Of a stretch of DNA of 64,000 nucleotides, positions 1 to 10,511 are shown piece by piece. Made by a program: the position numbers and the translations under genes. The notes under the pieces are model-generated. The model was not told the origin of the DNA. It ran no database searches and saw only the letters and a program-made list of their open reading frames with translations. The DNA is from Schistocephalus solidus (Eukaryota > Platyhelminthes > Cestoda > Diphyllobothriidea > Diphyllobothriidae), in contig WEDG01000221.1 of NCBI GenBank assembly GCA_017591395.1, positions 90,726 to 154,725 of the forward strand. The letters run 5' to 3'. Numbering within the stretch: position 1 is the stretch's first letter; the number at the start of each line of letters is the position of its first letter.

Positions 1-775
1 TATACATGTACGGTTGGGATTCTAAATGCAATTATGTATAGCAACATATAATTTAATCACGTGTAAGCTTTACGGAAACATTTTAAATCAAATGTGTGGT
101 GGTGATATATGCATAAACTGCCATAAAATTCCATTAATTTCCTACCTGGCCGGAGGTAGTTTTGCAGTGAGAATCGTTGGCTGTCAATAATTATAACGTT
201 GAACGTATTCATTGTATTTGTGCCACTGTTTTGCATGGGAATGAGTTCCACGATCGAAAAAACCTGTGACTGAAAGAAAATGTGCGTTTATCTAAGCGTG
301 TAAATTTGCGTTTGATTTTGTACGCATGACCGCACTCGTGAGTCATGTTTGTAAACTCGAAAAAATCTTCAGATTTGAGCTAATAGGTCTGTGCCACAAA
401 TGCGGAACGTCCACATCAAGCTGCATCTCATTGAACTAAAATCATACGAAATAAAATTGTGCGTGATCAATCTTTCTGGATATGACAGAGCCCCAATTCC
501 GTCCAACAGTTTCGCATCCGTCATAGAACCTGATTGCTCATCTCGCTCTTTTGTTGGAAGCACAATAGGTGGGTCGCAGATTAAAAAGCTATTGTTTTTG
601 CTGCTTAAAAGCTTACAGTAGATTGTCTTGTAAAGCTCAAGTTCAGCGGGCTGATCGTGGGACTGGTGATCAATATTCGGCCTAGTGATGGGTTTTGGTA
701 TTTGGTGACCAATATACTGCTATCAATGCGTTCATTGGTATTCGGGGGCCTGGAATGGATGTTACTGTTGGTGCA
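1..775. other. no gene recognised
   Basis: I see no domain, RNA gene or repeat here. The short open frames on both strands have no recognisable motifs and look like chance ORFs in moderately AT-rich DNA. Confidence 0.5.
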
Positions 776-932
776 TATTGGGTAACATTCGTTGGGCATC
801 TACTTACTCGCCCAATTTCGTCTGGGTTCCATTTGCAGTTAAAGGTTACTAGATAAGTCATTTCTGTGTATTGGGTAACCTTTGTTAGGCATCTACTTGC
901 TTATCCGATTTCGACTGGGACCCTTTACAGTA
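776..932. repeat. imperfect ~65-bp direct duplication
   Basis: A segment beginning TATTGGGTAAC at 776 recurs at 869 with substitutions, giving two copies about 93 bp apart. Both contain GGCATCTACTT followed by a TTTCG block and end near TTGCAG/TTACAG. It adjoins the larger 328-bp repeat and may be part of the same degenerating satellite-like tract. Confidence 0.6.
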
Positions 933-1530
933 GGCCCGCTTCCATGCTGCGTAGCGATACATTCAGTCGGGCTTGGGTAGGCCACTGTTTCGGTGGGGTT
1001 TTCGGGTTTTTGGAACAGTTGTGGTGCGGTCGACCATTCTATGTATTCATGTATTCGGCCGCATTCGGTTAGGGTCATGTTCTGGTGAGAATGTAGTGGT
1101 TTGGAACATGGGCATCAAAAGGGGGCAGGTTTAGTGCAGCTGTTGATTTCGATTCCGGTGCGTACGTGTGGTCCACTCGATAAGCCATTTCTCCATATTG
1201 GAAAGCCATCATGGGCTTCCGTTGCTTATGCAATGTCGGTTGGATTCCTCCTTTTCAGTTGGTCGCCTTCTGGGCCACGCTGCCCTGCATTAGGATGGGC
1301 CTGCGTAGGCCATTGTTCCAGTCCGGGTGTAGGGTTTATAAAACAAGGGTGAAACTGCCCCCCCTTGTGCATAGTCAAGCATTCGGCCGTATTCCGTTAG
1401 GTTCAAGTGCTGGTGAGACCATTGAGGTTTGGAACAAGGGCCTGCACTGCGGGTAGGGTTGGTGCAACTGTTGTTTTTGATTCCTGCTGTGACTTGCGGT
1501 CTGCTAGATAAGCCATTTTGCCATATTCCG
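849..1530. repeat. degenerate ~328-bp tandem repeat, about two copies
   Basis: Three anchors of the form CT(A/C)GATAAG(T/C)CATTT occur at 849, 1176 and 1504, spaced 327 and 328 bp. A second anchor, ATTCGGCCG(C/T)ATTC, recurs at 1053 and 1381 in the same register, and GTAGGCCA(C/T)TG also repeats. The copies carry many substitutions and small indels, so this is an old tandem array. No coding capacity is evident. Confidence 0.65.
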
Positions 1531-3790
1531 CGGACGTGTTAGAGTTGGGATAGCGTTTTGCATTTTGCGTGTGCGTTTAGTTGAGCTGTTGGAATGGGGG
1601 GGGGGGGGTTAGTTAGGAGATTCCGTTGCAGTGGTTTGTGGGTTTCATCTGTTTATGAATCCTGGCTGCCCTGGCACTTAAATGTTCGGTTATGGGTTAA
1701 CAGCTGGTTTTAATTGGTTCTTCGTCTTGGTAAAGTTAATCTGTGTTTTAACGCTGCATCTCGGGTTGTCTTTTAAACGCCTTCGTTTAATTTAGGTCGT
1801 TCGTTCGTTTTGCTTGCCTAGTTGTCCTACATTAATTGTTTTGTTAGACGTTGGAACAGACTTTCCGCTTGGATGAGATTAAGGAGGGGCTGTTAGGTTG
1901 GTTGGTCTTCCTTTTAAAGTGCATTCTATGGATGGTTGGGAGTACGGACTTAACTACTTACCCTTTGCGGCCGAATTCTTTTTGACACTTTTCCGTTTTG
2001 CGTTCAGAGTTATAGATCTCTTAATTCCCTCATCAGTCGGGGTGCTTCATAACTTCGTAACAGGTGCCTTCAACCAGCTCTGTCGTTTGCGCTGGTTATA
2101 TTATATGCCAAGGTTTAATTTACGTCTGCCCCTCTAAAGCATTCTTTTAATTTAGGTAACGGGTTGCCGTATTTGTGATAGTGCACTTACTTGTCTATAG
2201 TTTTTTTGAGGTTTGCCCCGGGTTCGGGTTAGCGTGCGTGTCTGGTGCGCTGCTTACAGGCAGTTTTCGAATTGGGTTGGTTTTCAAATACATGATCACC
2301 GGGATGTCTTGGCTTATTTTTATTCTGCTACTTTTTTCTTTTCAATAAAATTTTACTGTTGGATTTCTTTATTGTTAGAGCGTTACTCCGGCCCCCCCAC
2401 TTTAGTATTACGGTAGTTGGGATTGTTAATGCTTGGGGTTATGTTTACTTCACCAGTTAAGAATTGTCTTAGATTTTGCTTTTCAGGTTTGCCTTGGTTT
2501 CATTATTTCTTGAAATTATGGCTGTTTATAAGGCTAAATATTTATATCCGGTAACAGTTGACTGGGCTTTGTTGATGAGGCCTTTGATTTTTTGCGAACT
2601 GCGGGTTGGGTGTTTCCGGTTTGAGTAAATTGTTACGTTTTACTTGTTTTCTTATTTTCGTGTAACTTTTCCATTGAGGTTTTGGTAAGGGAAGCATTCG
2701 GTTTACTTATTAGGTTACTCTAACTTACAGAGATCACAGATGGTTTTGATATGTCCTTATTTTTTCTATGATGTTTCGCTTTGCGGTTAGGTTACCTTTT
2801 TTGCTTAGGGATAGGGTAAACGTCGGTTTCATCATTATGCACTTTACATGCGCAGTGAGGGCCTCAGGTTTGGAGTTCGGCTTATGTTTATGTTAACAAA
2901 CCATTCGGTTACTTACATTTTCCGGGCAGCACCCCTTTCACTTTAAATTTATGTTCTGCTTAATACTGCTAATTGTGGTTGTTTGCCTTGATTATGTTAT
3001 GCATTCGTATTTTCGTTGTCCATTTGATGATCATTATCTCCACCTGAACTTAATTACCTGTCAACCTTACCCGCTTTCCTTCCTCTTCTTTTAAGACTAT
3101 TATTTAGTGCAACTAGACGAGTAGTTGTTTAAATTTTTTCTCCTCGCTTACACGCTATCCTTCACATTTCTTAACTTGTGTTACCGTTATGCTCTTTCTT
3201 TCCTAATTATGTCAACTGCCATTAAAGCACCAGCGAGTTCTTTAATCTAACCGTTTACATTCTTATTTTATTCCCCTCTTCATTACCATGATAAATATCC
3301 ATTGATTGCTGTTAGTTTCCTTGCCCATTACGCAAAGATTTCGCGTTAGCACGCGATTTCCATTCCTTTCCTTGTTCTTATTTAATCCTGCTGCGTATAT
3401 TCTTGCTGGACAGATTCATTTTGTTTTCACCACTCATTCTCCTCTACTTTTTCCCATCTTTTGCTTATCGTTTACCTCCTTCTTTTTCCCATTGCGTAGC
3501 TTCGTCTCGAACAGCATACGCAGTTTTGGCACTGCATAAATTCAGGCAGGTTACATATCGCCATACCCCCGGCACCGCTAAACGGTTCAGTTGCGGTAAA
3601 ACCAATACAGTTTTGTTACTCGTTTACTCAATAATAGCAAACATAAAGTTTTTAACACATGAGGGAAATTTCGTGAGGTGGATAATAAATCTTCCGGGTG
3701 CGCATCATTTTTCTCTGCGGTATTGAGTCAGGTTGCCGTCGTCCCTGCCTTCCCGTGTATTCAAACACGGTTGTTCCCGGTGTATCCGAC
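1531..3790. other. no gene recognised; T-rich, with a G homopolymer
   Basis: This long stretch is T-rich on the + strand and has only short motif-less open frames. A run of 13 G lies at about 1596-1608. I found no RT, transposase or tRNA signal. Confidence 0.45.
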
Positions 3791-5640
3791 TTAAGAGTCA
3801 TCAACGTCCTCATCGTCAATATTCGGTTTCACTTTATTTTCTTTTGTGGTTTTCGTTTCTTGGACGTTACGTCTAGTCATTAACGGGAAGTCGTTCGCTA
3901 TGTGGCTAGGAAATATAACCCAGGCCTGCGATAGATTGCCGCATTTCAGTCCATACCACAGACGGTAATGCGCTTCATCGAGGTGAGCCCAAACAGTTCT
4001 GTCCAAGGCCGGACACGTTTCAGACAGTTTTCGCGTAAGTCAGCTCCAGTAGGCTTCTATGGCATTGGTGTGCTTACCCGTTTGAGGGTTGACGAAGTTC
4101 TTACTGTGGTTAACTGTAAGATGCTGATATCCTTCCTCGGGTAGCCCGCCGTAGGCTTTCCGATTCGTCGGTAACTATGAAACTTCCCTTGGCAACCCAT
4201 TTTGTTATCAATGCCTTCAACGCCAGCCAGCTTCGGTTATTTACTTGTTCGAAAATGGCCTTCTTTATAGACGGTTCGTACATTCCAACTACCCAGTACT
4301 GACGTCCATCTCTTCCTATATTTTTCTTCCGCTTTGCTATTAGGAAACTTGAAGCAGGCTTTTGTCTCCTTTTCCGACTTAATTAATAGTTCAAATCTCC
4401 CCAAGCTTTCTGTCATTACCCCTGTTAGTCTGTCCTTATAACCTAAGACATTCTGCACTAATTATACCTCCCCCTGCATCCTCCACGTGAAAACGCTCTC
4501 TCTTCTTTGCTTCTAGGTATAGTTTTTCTTTGGAATAACTTGCCGATTGAAATTAGGTCGTTAACTAATCTATCTGCATTCAAGCGAAGACTGCACATTT
4601 ATCTTAACACTGATTCTATTAACCTTTTATTTTCCTCATCTTTTTCCCAGTAGCTTTCCTCATGAATCGGAGAAAGGACCATCGGGAATTTAAATGACCC
4701 TTTGAAACTATATTTTCGCTACCTCGGGTCGCCCATGAACTATGATGTCTCCTTATATCACCAGTCATCTAAACAATGACGCCATTCAGACGTACACATT
4801 CGGTGGTCCACAGTCTAAAATGCTACCGTTTCTTTTGGATACTAACCATCATCAGAATTCAATTCGCGATCCTATGATGCTGAGGACTTAAGTTCATTGA
4901 CGCATTTTTGTGAGATTTTGTTTTATACGCCTAAGTGATCAAGAACGAATCACCTCGACGTTTCATTATCTCATTCTGAAATGCTACTACCACCTGACCA
5001 TTTTTTTCTAAGCAGTTTTTTTCTCCTACCTTCTATTAAAAATGAAGGCTTATTGAACTCTGCCTCCATTTCTATGGTAGGAGTTTTTTTCACTGCCTTT
5101 TTTTCTAGTTCACCATTAATTTTAAAACATCGCTAACTGTTGACATAGCAGGACAAGTTATGTATTTGTACATTTTATCTGCACACATTGTCATGACTTT
5201 ATTTCGTTACTAATGTTTGCTTAGACAGTGCCTTGCCGGTGCTTACCAAATATAAATTCTAAATTCTAAATTGTCTCATTGACCTGCACTTCGACACCTT
5301 TGCCACCTATCTGGCCTACGGCACTCATCAGTTCATCGGTTGAAACATTACGGCAAATTTCGTACCATTGCATTGAAGTATAGCGACGCACACCAACTAG
5401 TGCTGCACAGCTTGGCTCGTACACCTTCTACGTACCGGTTGACGATTTTCATTATCTTCGCCAGCGTTAATCTACTTCCTTCGAAAATGGTACCCTTTCT
5501 TTAGGCTCTTCTTTTATCTGCAGCGTGGGCATTTAAATAAGAAACCGTCCGTTTGCTCTGCTGAGGCCTGTTGGCTCATATTCTTTCTGCATGCGCGCAT
5601 CATCTGCACAGGAAGTAGACTACTTTCCCTGTAGGTTCTC
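3791..5640 (-). pseudogene. Merlin (IS1595/ISXO2-like) transposase pseudogene, split by a LINE
   Basis: Read on the minus strand from about 5640, the fragments join into a Merlin-type DDE transposase. There is a zinc-ribbon-like start (MRACRKN, then FKCPRC), KKGTIFEGSRLTLAKI, and IGGKGVEVQVNET at about 5280. A retrotransposon then interrupts from 5276 down to 4346. The protein resumes with LIAKRKKNIGRDGRQYWVVG, then FIVTDES, GYQHLTVNHSKNFVNPQTG, NAIEAYWS and HLDEAHYRLWYG. Families of this fold use a D-D-E/N-type triad; the first acidic position here reads VNET where VDE is expected. At least two frameshifts and an in-frame stop after YWS show it is dead. Terminal inverted repeats were not identified. 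The family call is strong; the exact ends are uncertain. Confidence 0.85.
4346..5276 (+). mobile_element. 5'-truncated family B LINE inserted in the Merlin gene
   Basis: The piece begins at the LEAGFCLL region of ORF2, carries the C-terminal motif VFLWNNLPIEIR followed by AFKRRLHIYL, then a ~600-bp 3' UTR. It ends in GTGCTTACCAAATATAA plus repeats of TAAATTC. The same 3' UTR occurs at 17.47-18.3 (-), 20.0-20.6 (+) and 56.6-57.5 kb (-). Stops in the ORF2 remnant show it is inactive. Merlin coding sequence lies immediately on both sides in one orientation, so this is a nested insertion younger than the transposon. I could not define a target-site duplication with confidence. Confidence 0.8.
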
Positions 5641-6989
5641 CACAAATCCGGCTTGAGGCTTTGATTTTTGTTATATGTTCCTCGTCCGTTGACGTTTTCA
5701 GCTTAGGTCCTCTCCTTCTTTTTCCACTTTGCGGTAATATCCTACAATGCGAATAAAAACCGTCAATCCACCTAGGCTTCAAACTGACGTACTACATTTG
5801 AGTTCATACTTTTCCTTTTATCTTTTTTTCATTTAGTTCAATTAAATTCCTGTTTTTCCAGCTTGTGACACATAATCTGCTCTTATTTTGTTTCCTTTTC
5901 AAATACTCATATTCAAACATAACGGAAAATTTGGGTTCCTATTTCCTTCCTCTCACCTTCCTATCATATACTATTCCCGTTTTCCTAGCTTTTAATCCTT
6001 TGTTTGGGTTTTACTTCGCAAACATTCAATTCTACTTTGCCTTCTTTCTGTTCTTTATTCCCAACCACGATAACTTCCATCGCTTTGCTGAGCACGAAGT
6101 TTTCATTAACACGCGTACTTAACTGTATGTTATGCATGGGATTTTCATTTACATGAACATTCTTACCGAGATTCCGCTTCCTTTTTATGCATTTCCTTTG
6201 TTCCTGGGTGTCTCACTTTGCGATCTCCTTCACTGGTTTCCATTTCAGCGATTTCCATCTGGGCGCGTCGTAAGCGGAATTATTCTTATTAGCTCCGATT
6301 TCCTCTAGTCGGTTTGATTTCCATTTCCTCCAATGGGAAACAATCATTTACAGAGCTTTGATTTCATTGGATGCCTACCGTTTCTTTATCATTTTGTGCG
6401 GGTTATTTTCACCTCATTTAAAATTTATCTTTATTTAAATATTTCGGTTTTTTTATTTTGTTCCACCGTTTTTCGCACATTTTGTTATTCCTTTGTCCCG
6501 CCCATAAAAGTCCTATTACCAGGGTTCCCAAAAGACAGGCTCTTGAGTTTAATAATTTAATCTAGGGACCCACCTATTGTACTCCTTTCGCTCTTTTTTC
6601 TTCATTCATAGTATCATGGTGGAATTCTGTGTTCAGAGTATTCTGACGAACTGTCGATGACCAGTGTGAACAGTACAGCAGAAATGATTACTAAAACACG
6701 CGTTATTCGTGTACGACGCCCGTTGTCTTTCCAAATGCTCTTTTACAGTTTTCGGATGGTAGTAGGTTTGCAGATATCCAGTTACTTTCTTACTGGCGAG
6801 GGTTCACTTATTTTTTGTGGGAATCCAGTTTATACAGAAGTGGTGTTTTGTGAAACATCTCAAATCAGATTGCCAGCGCAAGACTATGCATTTATGTATA
6901 TTATACGTCAGAAGCCAGTTTCTCAACCAAACGGCCAATTTAGCAAGTTTTCCTGCCGTTTCTACCATTCGTCAGTAGAGCTAATGCTT
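5641..6989. other. no gene recognised
   Basis: About 150 bp next to 5640 may be 5' Merlin sequence, with a minus-strand open frame at 5600-5782 lacking known motifs. The rest is T-rich with short open frames, including a 112-codon + frame at 6657-6995 with no domain I recognise. Confidence 0.4.
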
Positions 6990-7310
6990 TTCTAGATTTT
7001 TATATAATTTGCAAACAGGATGGTAATAAGTCAAAATTATCAATGCACTCGGTTACATAGATAAAGAAGAGGAAAGGACCGAAGACTGAACCTGCGGAAC
7101 CCTACTTTCTTCCGAGTTCTGTTTGGAATCTTTGGTTCTCACAATTAGATTTTGTAGTCTGTATGCCAGGAAACATCTTGGACTAATTAAATAATTTTTA
7201 CTGGATACCATATTGCCAAACAGTACGCAACAGTTGGCAATGGGGTACCCTGTAAAACGCCTTCTTCACGTCAAAGAGGATGTGCAGTTCAGGATATTTT
7301 AGGAATGTAA
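6990..7310 (-). pseudogene. LINE reverse transcriptase fragment
   Basis: Minus-strand translation gives DVKKAFYRVPHCQLL (the D-x-x-KAFD-VPH palm motif of CR1/Jockey RTs) followed by GSAGSVFGPFLFIYVTECID (the [17 protein letters not shown] motif). Only this central RT piece remains, and the frame changes and stops between the motifs show decay. It is the only trace of its parent element on this side of the downstream LINE. Confidence 0.7.
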
Positions 7311-7431
7311 GGCTTACGTATTTTAACTCCCTTATTTGTCACGTATAAATTTTGAGGATAAGAAACCATGTTGAGAAATTACATTCAAGTGAATAGAGAC
7401 AGTCATGTAGTACGCAGACATTTGAAGGTTA

Positions 7432-7490
7432 AGATAGATAGACAGATATATATTATTTTATGAGTACCCAGAAGGGCATAGAGCTGTACA
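7432..7490 (-). mobile_element. orphan family C LINE 3' end (~50 bp)
   Basis: The GATAGATAGACAGATA tract followed by TTATGAGTACCCAGAAG is the reverse complement of the C-family end at about 42760-42810 (CTTCTGGGTACTC, AT-rich spacer, then a TATC repeat). Only the last ~40 bp plus the microsatellite tail are present. No clear target-site duplication was found. Confidence 0.5.
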
Positions 7491-7795
7491 GTTCATAATT
7501 TATGAATATTAGGTCATGTACTCAGCGATGTCAAATTACACATATCGATCCAGACTGGGCGAAAGAAGTCTCAAAATCTGGAATGTAAAATTAACACATG
7601 CCCAGAGTTCTTTTATCCGGAGACAGCCCATGACACTGCGTATGGAGGGCAGCCAGCTCACAATAAAATACCACCCAGTGCAACAAAAATATCCGTAAAC
7701 ACATCGACTCCCAGTTCGATCAAAAAGCAGAAGTCTCCTGCTCAGACAGTGGACGGTATAAGGCACACGACCATTCATACAACCCGAGCCAAATA

Positions 7796-8515
7796 TTGTT
7801 CGAAAATCTGTCCAGACGAAGCTCCGCTTTTTATACAAACGCACAGAGTTTGTTCCATACACTAGATCAACTGAAAGCATGGATATCCGATGTTCATCCG
7901 TATGTCCTTTCCATTACAAAAACTTGGTTGCAGGCAGAAATATTGGATAGCCAAATTTCCATCGATGGATATCAACTCCTCCGTCGAGACAGATTGCATA
8001 AAAAGGTGGGTGAAAAGAAATCTACGTCAACAGAGCAATATTATCATCTGAGCGCAGAATTTATTGCCCTGTTGACTGCGAAGCAGTTTGATTAAAACTA
8101 AAGAGGCATGGAGAACAAAATCTTAATTTCGTGACTCTTTACAGACCACCAAATCAAACTCCGGAAATTGACGAAATTATGTTCGAAATAAGTAAAAATT
8201 CAACTCAGAATCAAGACACAGTTATCGACGGAGATTTTAATGCAAAATTGATTGACTGTAACCCATTATCCGTTAAAGGTTCGCGGTATTCCTTTAGCTC
8301 CAGACTATAAAAGCTCACGGGATGAATCTCTTTCTCGTACAGAATGTTAGATTTCCAACGTGAGTTTAAGGAGGCTCAAATGGCGAATTGTCTGGATCTT
8401 GTTCTTTCAAAGGACCCAGTTGATATGGATGAATTAAGTTCATTCGCGCCGCTTGGTTAAAGTGACCAAGTCATACTGTTGTGGGAATACTCTTTGCACA
8501 CCAAGCATTGTAGTG
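7796..8515 (+). pseudogene. LINE APE-type endonuclease domain, broken
   Basis: This is the exonuclease-endonuclease-phosphatase domain that nicks target DNA. It starts at FYTNAQSLFHTLDQLKAW (Asn motif) and continues with ITKTWL, where the usual catalytic Glu of TETWL is Lys, then ISIDGYQLLRRDR. After a frameshift near 8095 come TLYRPPN, VIDGDFNA (catalytic D-x-N) and ANCLDLVLSKDP. The final motif reads G-stop-SDQVILLWEYS, with Gln instead of the catalytic His of SDH. Two catalytic substitutions plus stops make it inactive. Confidence 0.75.
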
Positions 8516-8560
8516 CTTAGACAGTGCCTTGCCAGTGCTAACCAAATATAAATTCTAAAA
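8516..8560 (+). mobile_element. orphan family B LINE 3' end (~45 bp) inside ORF2
   Basis: TGCTTAGACAGTGCCTTGCC followed by AGTGCTAACCAAATATAAATT is the last ~45 bp of the B-family 3' UTR (compare 5220-5270). It sits between the end of the endonuclease (LLWEYSLHTKHC) and the linker of the same ORF2, so it interrupts that gene. It ends after a single TAAATTC-type unit. I see no convincing target-site duplication. Confidence 0.65.
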
Positions 8561-9110
8561 GGAGACTCCTGGTTTTCGGCTAAATTACTGTTGCCTAAAT
8601 TTCTCTGCAAGGAGGGATGACTTATCGGCACTAAATTGGCAAACCATTCTGACCGGAAAGCCGGATGTAGATTGGACTATTCTCAGGGGCATTATCAACG
8701 ATTATATGCCACGCAACTGTCCTAATAAAAAGTACAAAAGGTAAACTGCCCTGTTTGGTTAACGCAGGAGTTAAAAAGACAATTAAACCAAAAGAATAAA
8801 ATCTGGAGATGGTATGTAGCAACAACTCAACCCATGCATTACGAAGAATTTCACCAAAAGCAGAATGCAAATATAGTTAATTATTCGCAGACTCACGGAG
8901 GGAGTATGAAGCTTAAATCATAGAATGGGCTGTTGATAAGCCAAAAGTACTTTTTAGCTGCATCAATAGTTGGTTGAAGAAGAAGGAGACGGTGACAGTG
9001 ATGATAGGTGAAAGCAACGAAAACATTAAAGAAAATCTAGATAAGGCAGAACACCTTAGTAGATTTTTCGCATCTGTATTTACAGATGAAGCAGATTTTA
9101 ACTAAACAGA
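8561..9110 (+). pseudogene. LINE ORF2 endonuclease-RT linker
   Basis: Continues the ORF2 in shifting frames: DDLSALNWQTILTGKPDVDW, then basic segments like RQLNQKNKIWRWY, then DKAEHLSRFFASVFTDEADF just before the RT. The equivalent basic region with KKRRLWR and SNFFMSVYTEEPF is at 12895-13494, and this comparison supports the call. Several stops and frame changes are present. Confidence 0.6.
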
Positions 9111-9129
9111 CTTTCATACATGTAGTAAC

Positions 9130-9660
9130 GACACAGTCATTGTAGAACTCAAATTCACAGAAGAAGATGTAAAGAAAGAACTTCATGCACTTCACGACGC
9201 CAAGTCTCCGGGTCCTGATAAAATACCAGCAAAAGTACTGAATAGCTTTCTAGCGAACTCTCTAAACATCTTTTCGTGCATCCTCCTCTCTGATTGTAAA
9301 TCAGCATATATATACCCTATTCACAAGGGTTGATCCAGAACCAGCGCTAAAATCTATCGACCTGTAAGCCTTACATGCATTTGTTACAAAGTGATGGAAA
9401 GGATCATCAAAAAGGCCAGCACGAAGTTTCTCGAAGATAAAAACTTCCTTGAGTGTGCCCAACATGGAATTCAACGAAATCACTTCTGTTTTACCAATAT
9501 GATCTATTCAATGAAACAGTGGTCCAGGTCATTAAATGAGGACACCAGCGTTGATGTTGTCTTTATCGACTTAAAAAAGCCTTTGATAGCGTTCCTCACC
9601 GCAGGTACCTCTACGAAGTCCGAAAATCCGGAATAAGGGAGAATTTGATCAATTAGATAG
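9130..9660 (+). pseudogene. LINE RT fingers/palm, first copy
   Basis: Motifs in order: ELHALHDAKSPGPDKIPAKVL, YRPVSLTCICYKVMERIIKK, AQHGIQRNHFCFTNMIYSM, and VDVVFIDLKKPLIAF (the palm D-x-x-KAFD motif with one mutation and a frameshift). This is the fingers and first palm region of a CR1-like RT. It stops abruptly at about 9660, where the foldback begins. The catalytic F/YADD is not reached in this copy. Confidence 0.75.
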
Positions 9661-9683
9661 GAAACTTCTTGATAGGCCAATCA

Positions 9684-9938
9684 CAGTGGCCTTTGTCCAT
9701 TTTTCGTGCGACTGAAGGGCATTCGTGAGACAGGAACGTCCTAAACGGAAGCCATGTTAAACATCGCATAAGATTTGGTTGTTTTCCAGCTACTGCATTT
9801 AATGTATTATCAAGAGACATTTAATGCAATGTCTAGAAATCAATCAAATCTTATGCGATGTCCAACATGGCTTCTGTCCAGGACGTTCCTGTCTCACGAG
9901 TGGCCCTTCAGTCGCACGAGAAATGGACAACGGCCACA
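9684..9938. repeat. 97-bp inverted repeat (foldback) with 61-bp loop
   Basis: 9684-9780 is the reverse complement of 9842-9938 at roughly 88% identity by eye. Shared blocks include ATCGCATAAGATTTG/CAAATCTTATGCGAT and GTGAGACAGGAACGTCCT. The right arm is RT coding sequence (QHGFCPGRSCLTS), so the left arm is the same RT piece in antisense. The loop contains a small palindrome (TGCATTTAATGT / ACATTTAATGCA). Confidence 0.85.
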
Positions 9939-10505
9939 GATGAGGGTTATCCAGTAGATGCTGTATTTTATGACTTCAAGAAGGCCTTTGTAAGGGTACC
10001 ACACGGCTTTCTTTTACAGAAGATTTGGAAAGTAAGAATTCGAGGAAAACTTTTCAATTGTATCAAGAGTTTCTTGTCTTTCAGAGTACAGATAGTTCTT
10101 GCTGGAAACTCTATTTCGGAATAGGTAAAAGTAGAAAGTGGTGTTCCACAGGGTTCTGTTTAGGCCCCCTTATCTATCTAAGCTGCGTGACTGACTGTCT
10201 CAATGATCTAGATTGTGAGGCTCTCATGTTTGCAGATGACATAAGAATATGGACTGAAGTCAGCTGCGCTGATGACACAAAAGGGTTACAATCGAATATC
10301 GACAAACTAAGTGCCTGGTCGGCCAGCTGGCTTCTTAAGTTTAATGTATCCAATTTTGTGATCCTACAAAAAAGTGCTTGTCTAAATGTATATTTGAAAC
10401 ACCAGTACTTTACTAATGGCACTAAATTAAAAGAGGTAGAAACATAAAGATCTGGGCATGTGGTCAACTGCAAATTTGATGCCCTCAGAACACTGTAAGA
10501 AAGCA
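9842..10505 (+). pseudogene. LINE RT palm, second (different) copy
   Basis: The RT restarts at QHGFCPGRSCLTS and runs through [40 protein letters not shown] (with a frameshift), GPLIYLSCVTDCLNDLDCE and MFADDIRIW. The catalytic FADD is intact. It then gives LSAWSASWLLKFNVSN, YFTNGTKLKEVET and KDLG before the sequence switches at about 10510. It overlaps the motif range already covered at 9450-9640, so it belongs to another LINE copy joined in register. Confidence 0.75.
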
Positions 10506-10511
10506 GTTTAG

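Larger units (their letters stand above)
7700..10510 (+). mobile_element. mosaic CR1-like LINE ORF2 remnant
   Basis: On the + strand the order is endonuclease, linker, RT fingers, then RT palm, as in a CR1/Jockey ORF2. The element is composite. The RT QHGF/KAFD region appears twice (at 9450-9600 and again at 9850-10000), separated by a foldback, and the second copy is visibly different in sequence. A further, different 5'-truncated LINE is fused at about 10510. Numerous stops and frameshifts rule out function. Confidence 0.75.

Noticed and set aside
3791..4006. Minus-strand frame ending IDDEDVDDS as an independent acidic protein
   Set aside because: Its N-terminal part (RTVWAHLDEAHYRLWYG) continues the Merlin transposase; the acidic end is read-through past the conserved domain.
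6657..6995. 112-codon + strand frame as a gene
   Set aside because: No recognisable motif, no neighbours with related function, and its end abuts an antisense RT fragment.
7536..7880. 114-codon minus frame
   Set aside because: It is antisense to the start of the LINE endonuclease and has no motif of its own.
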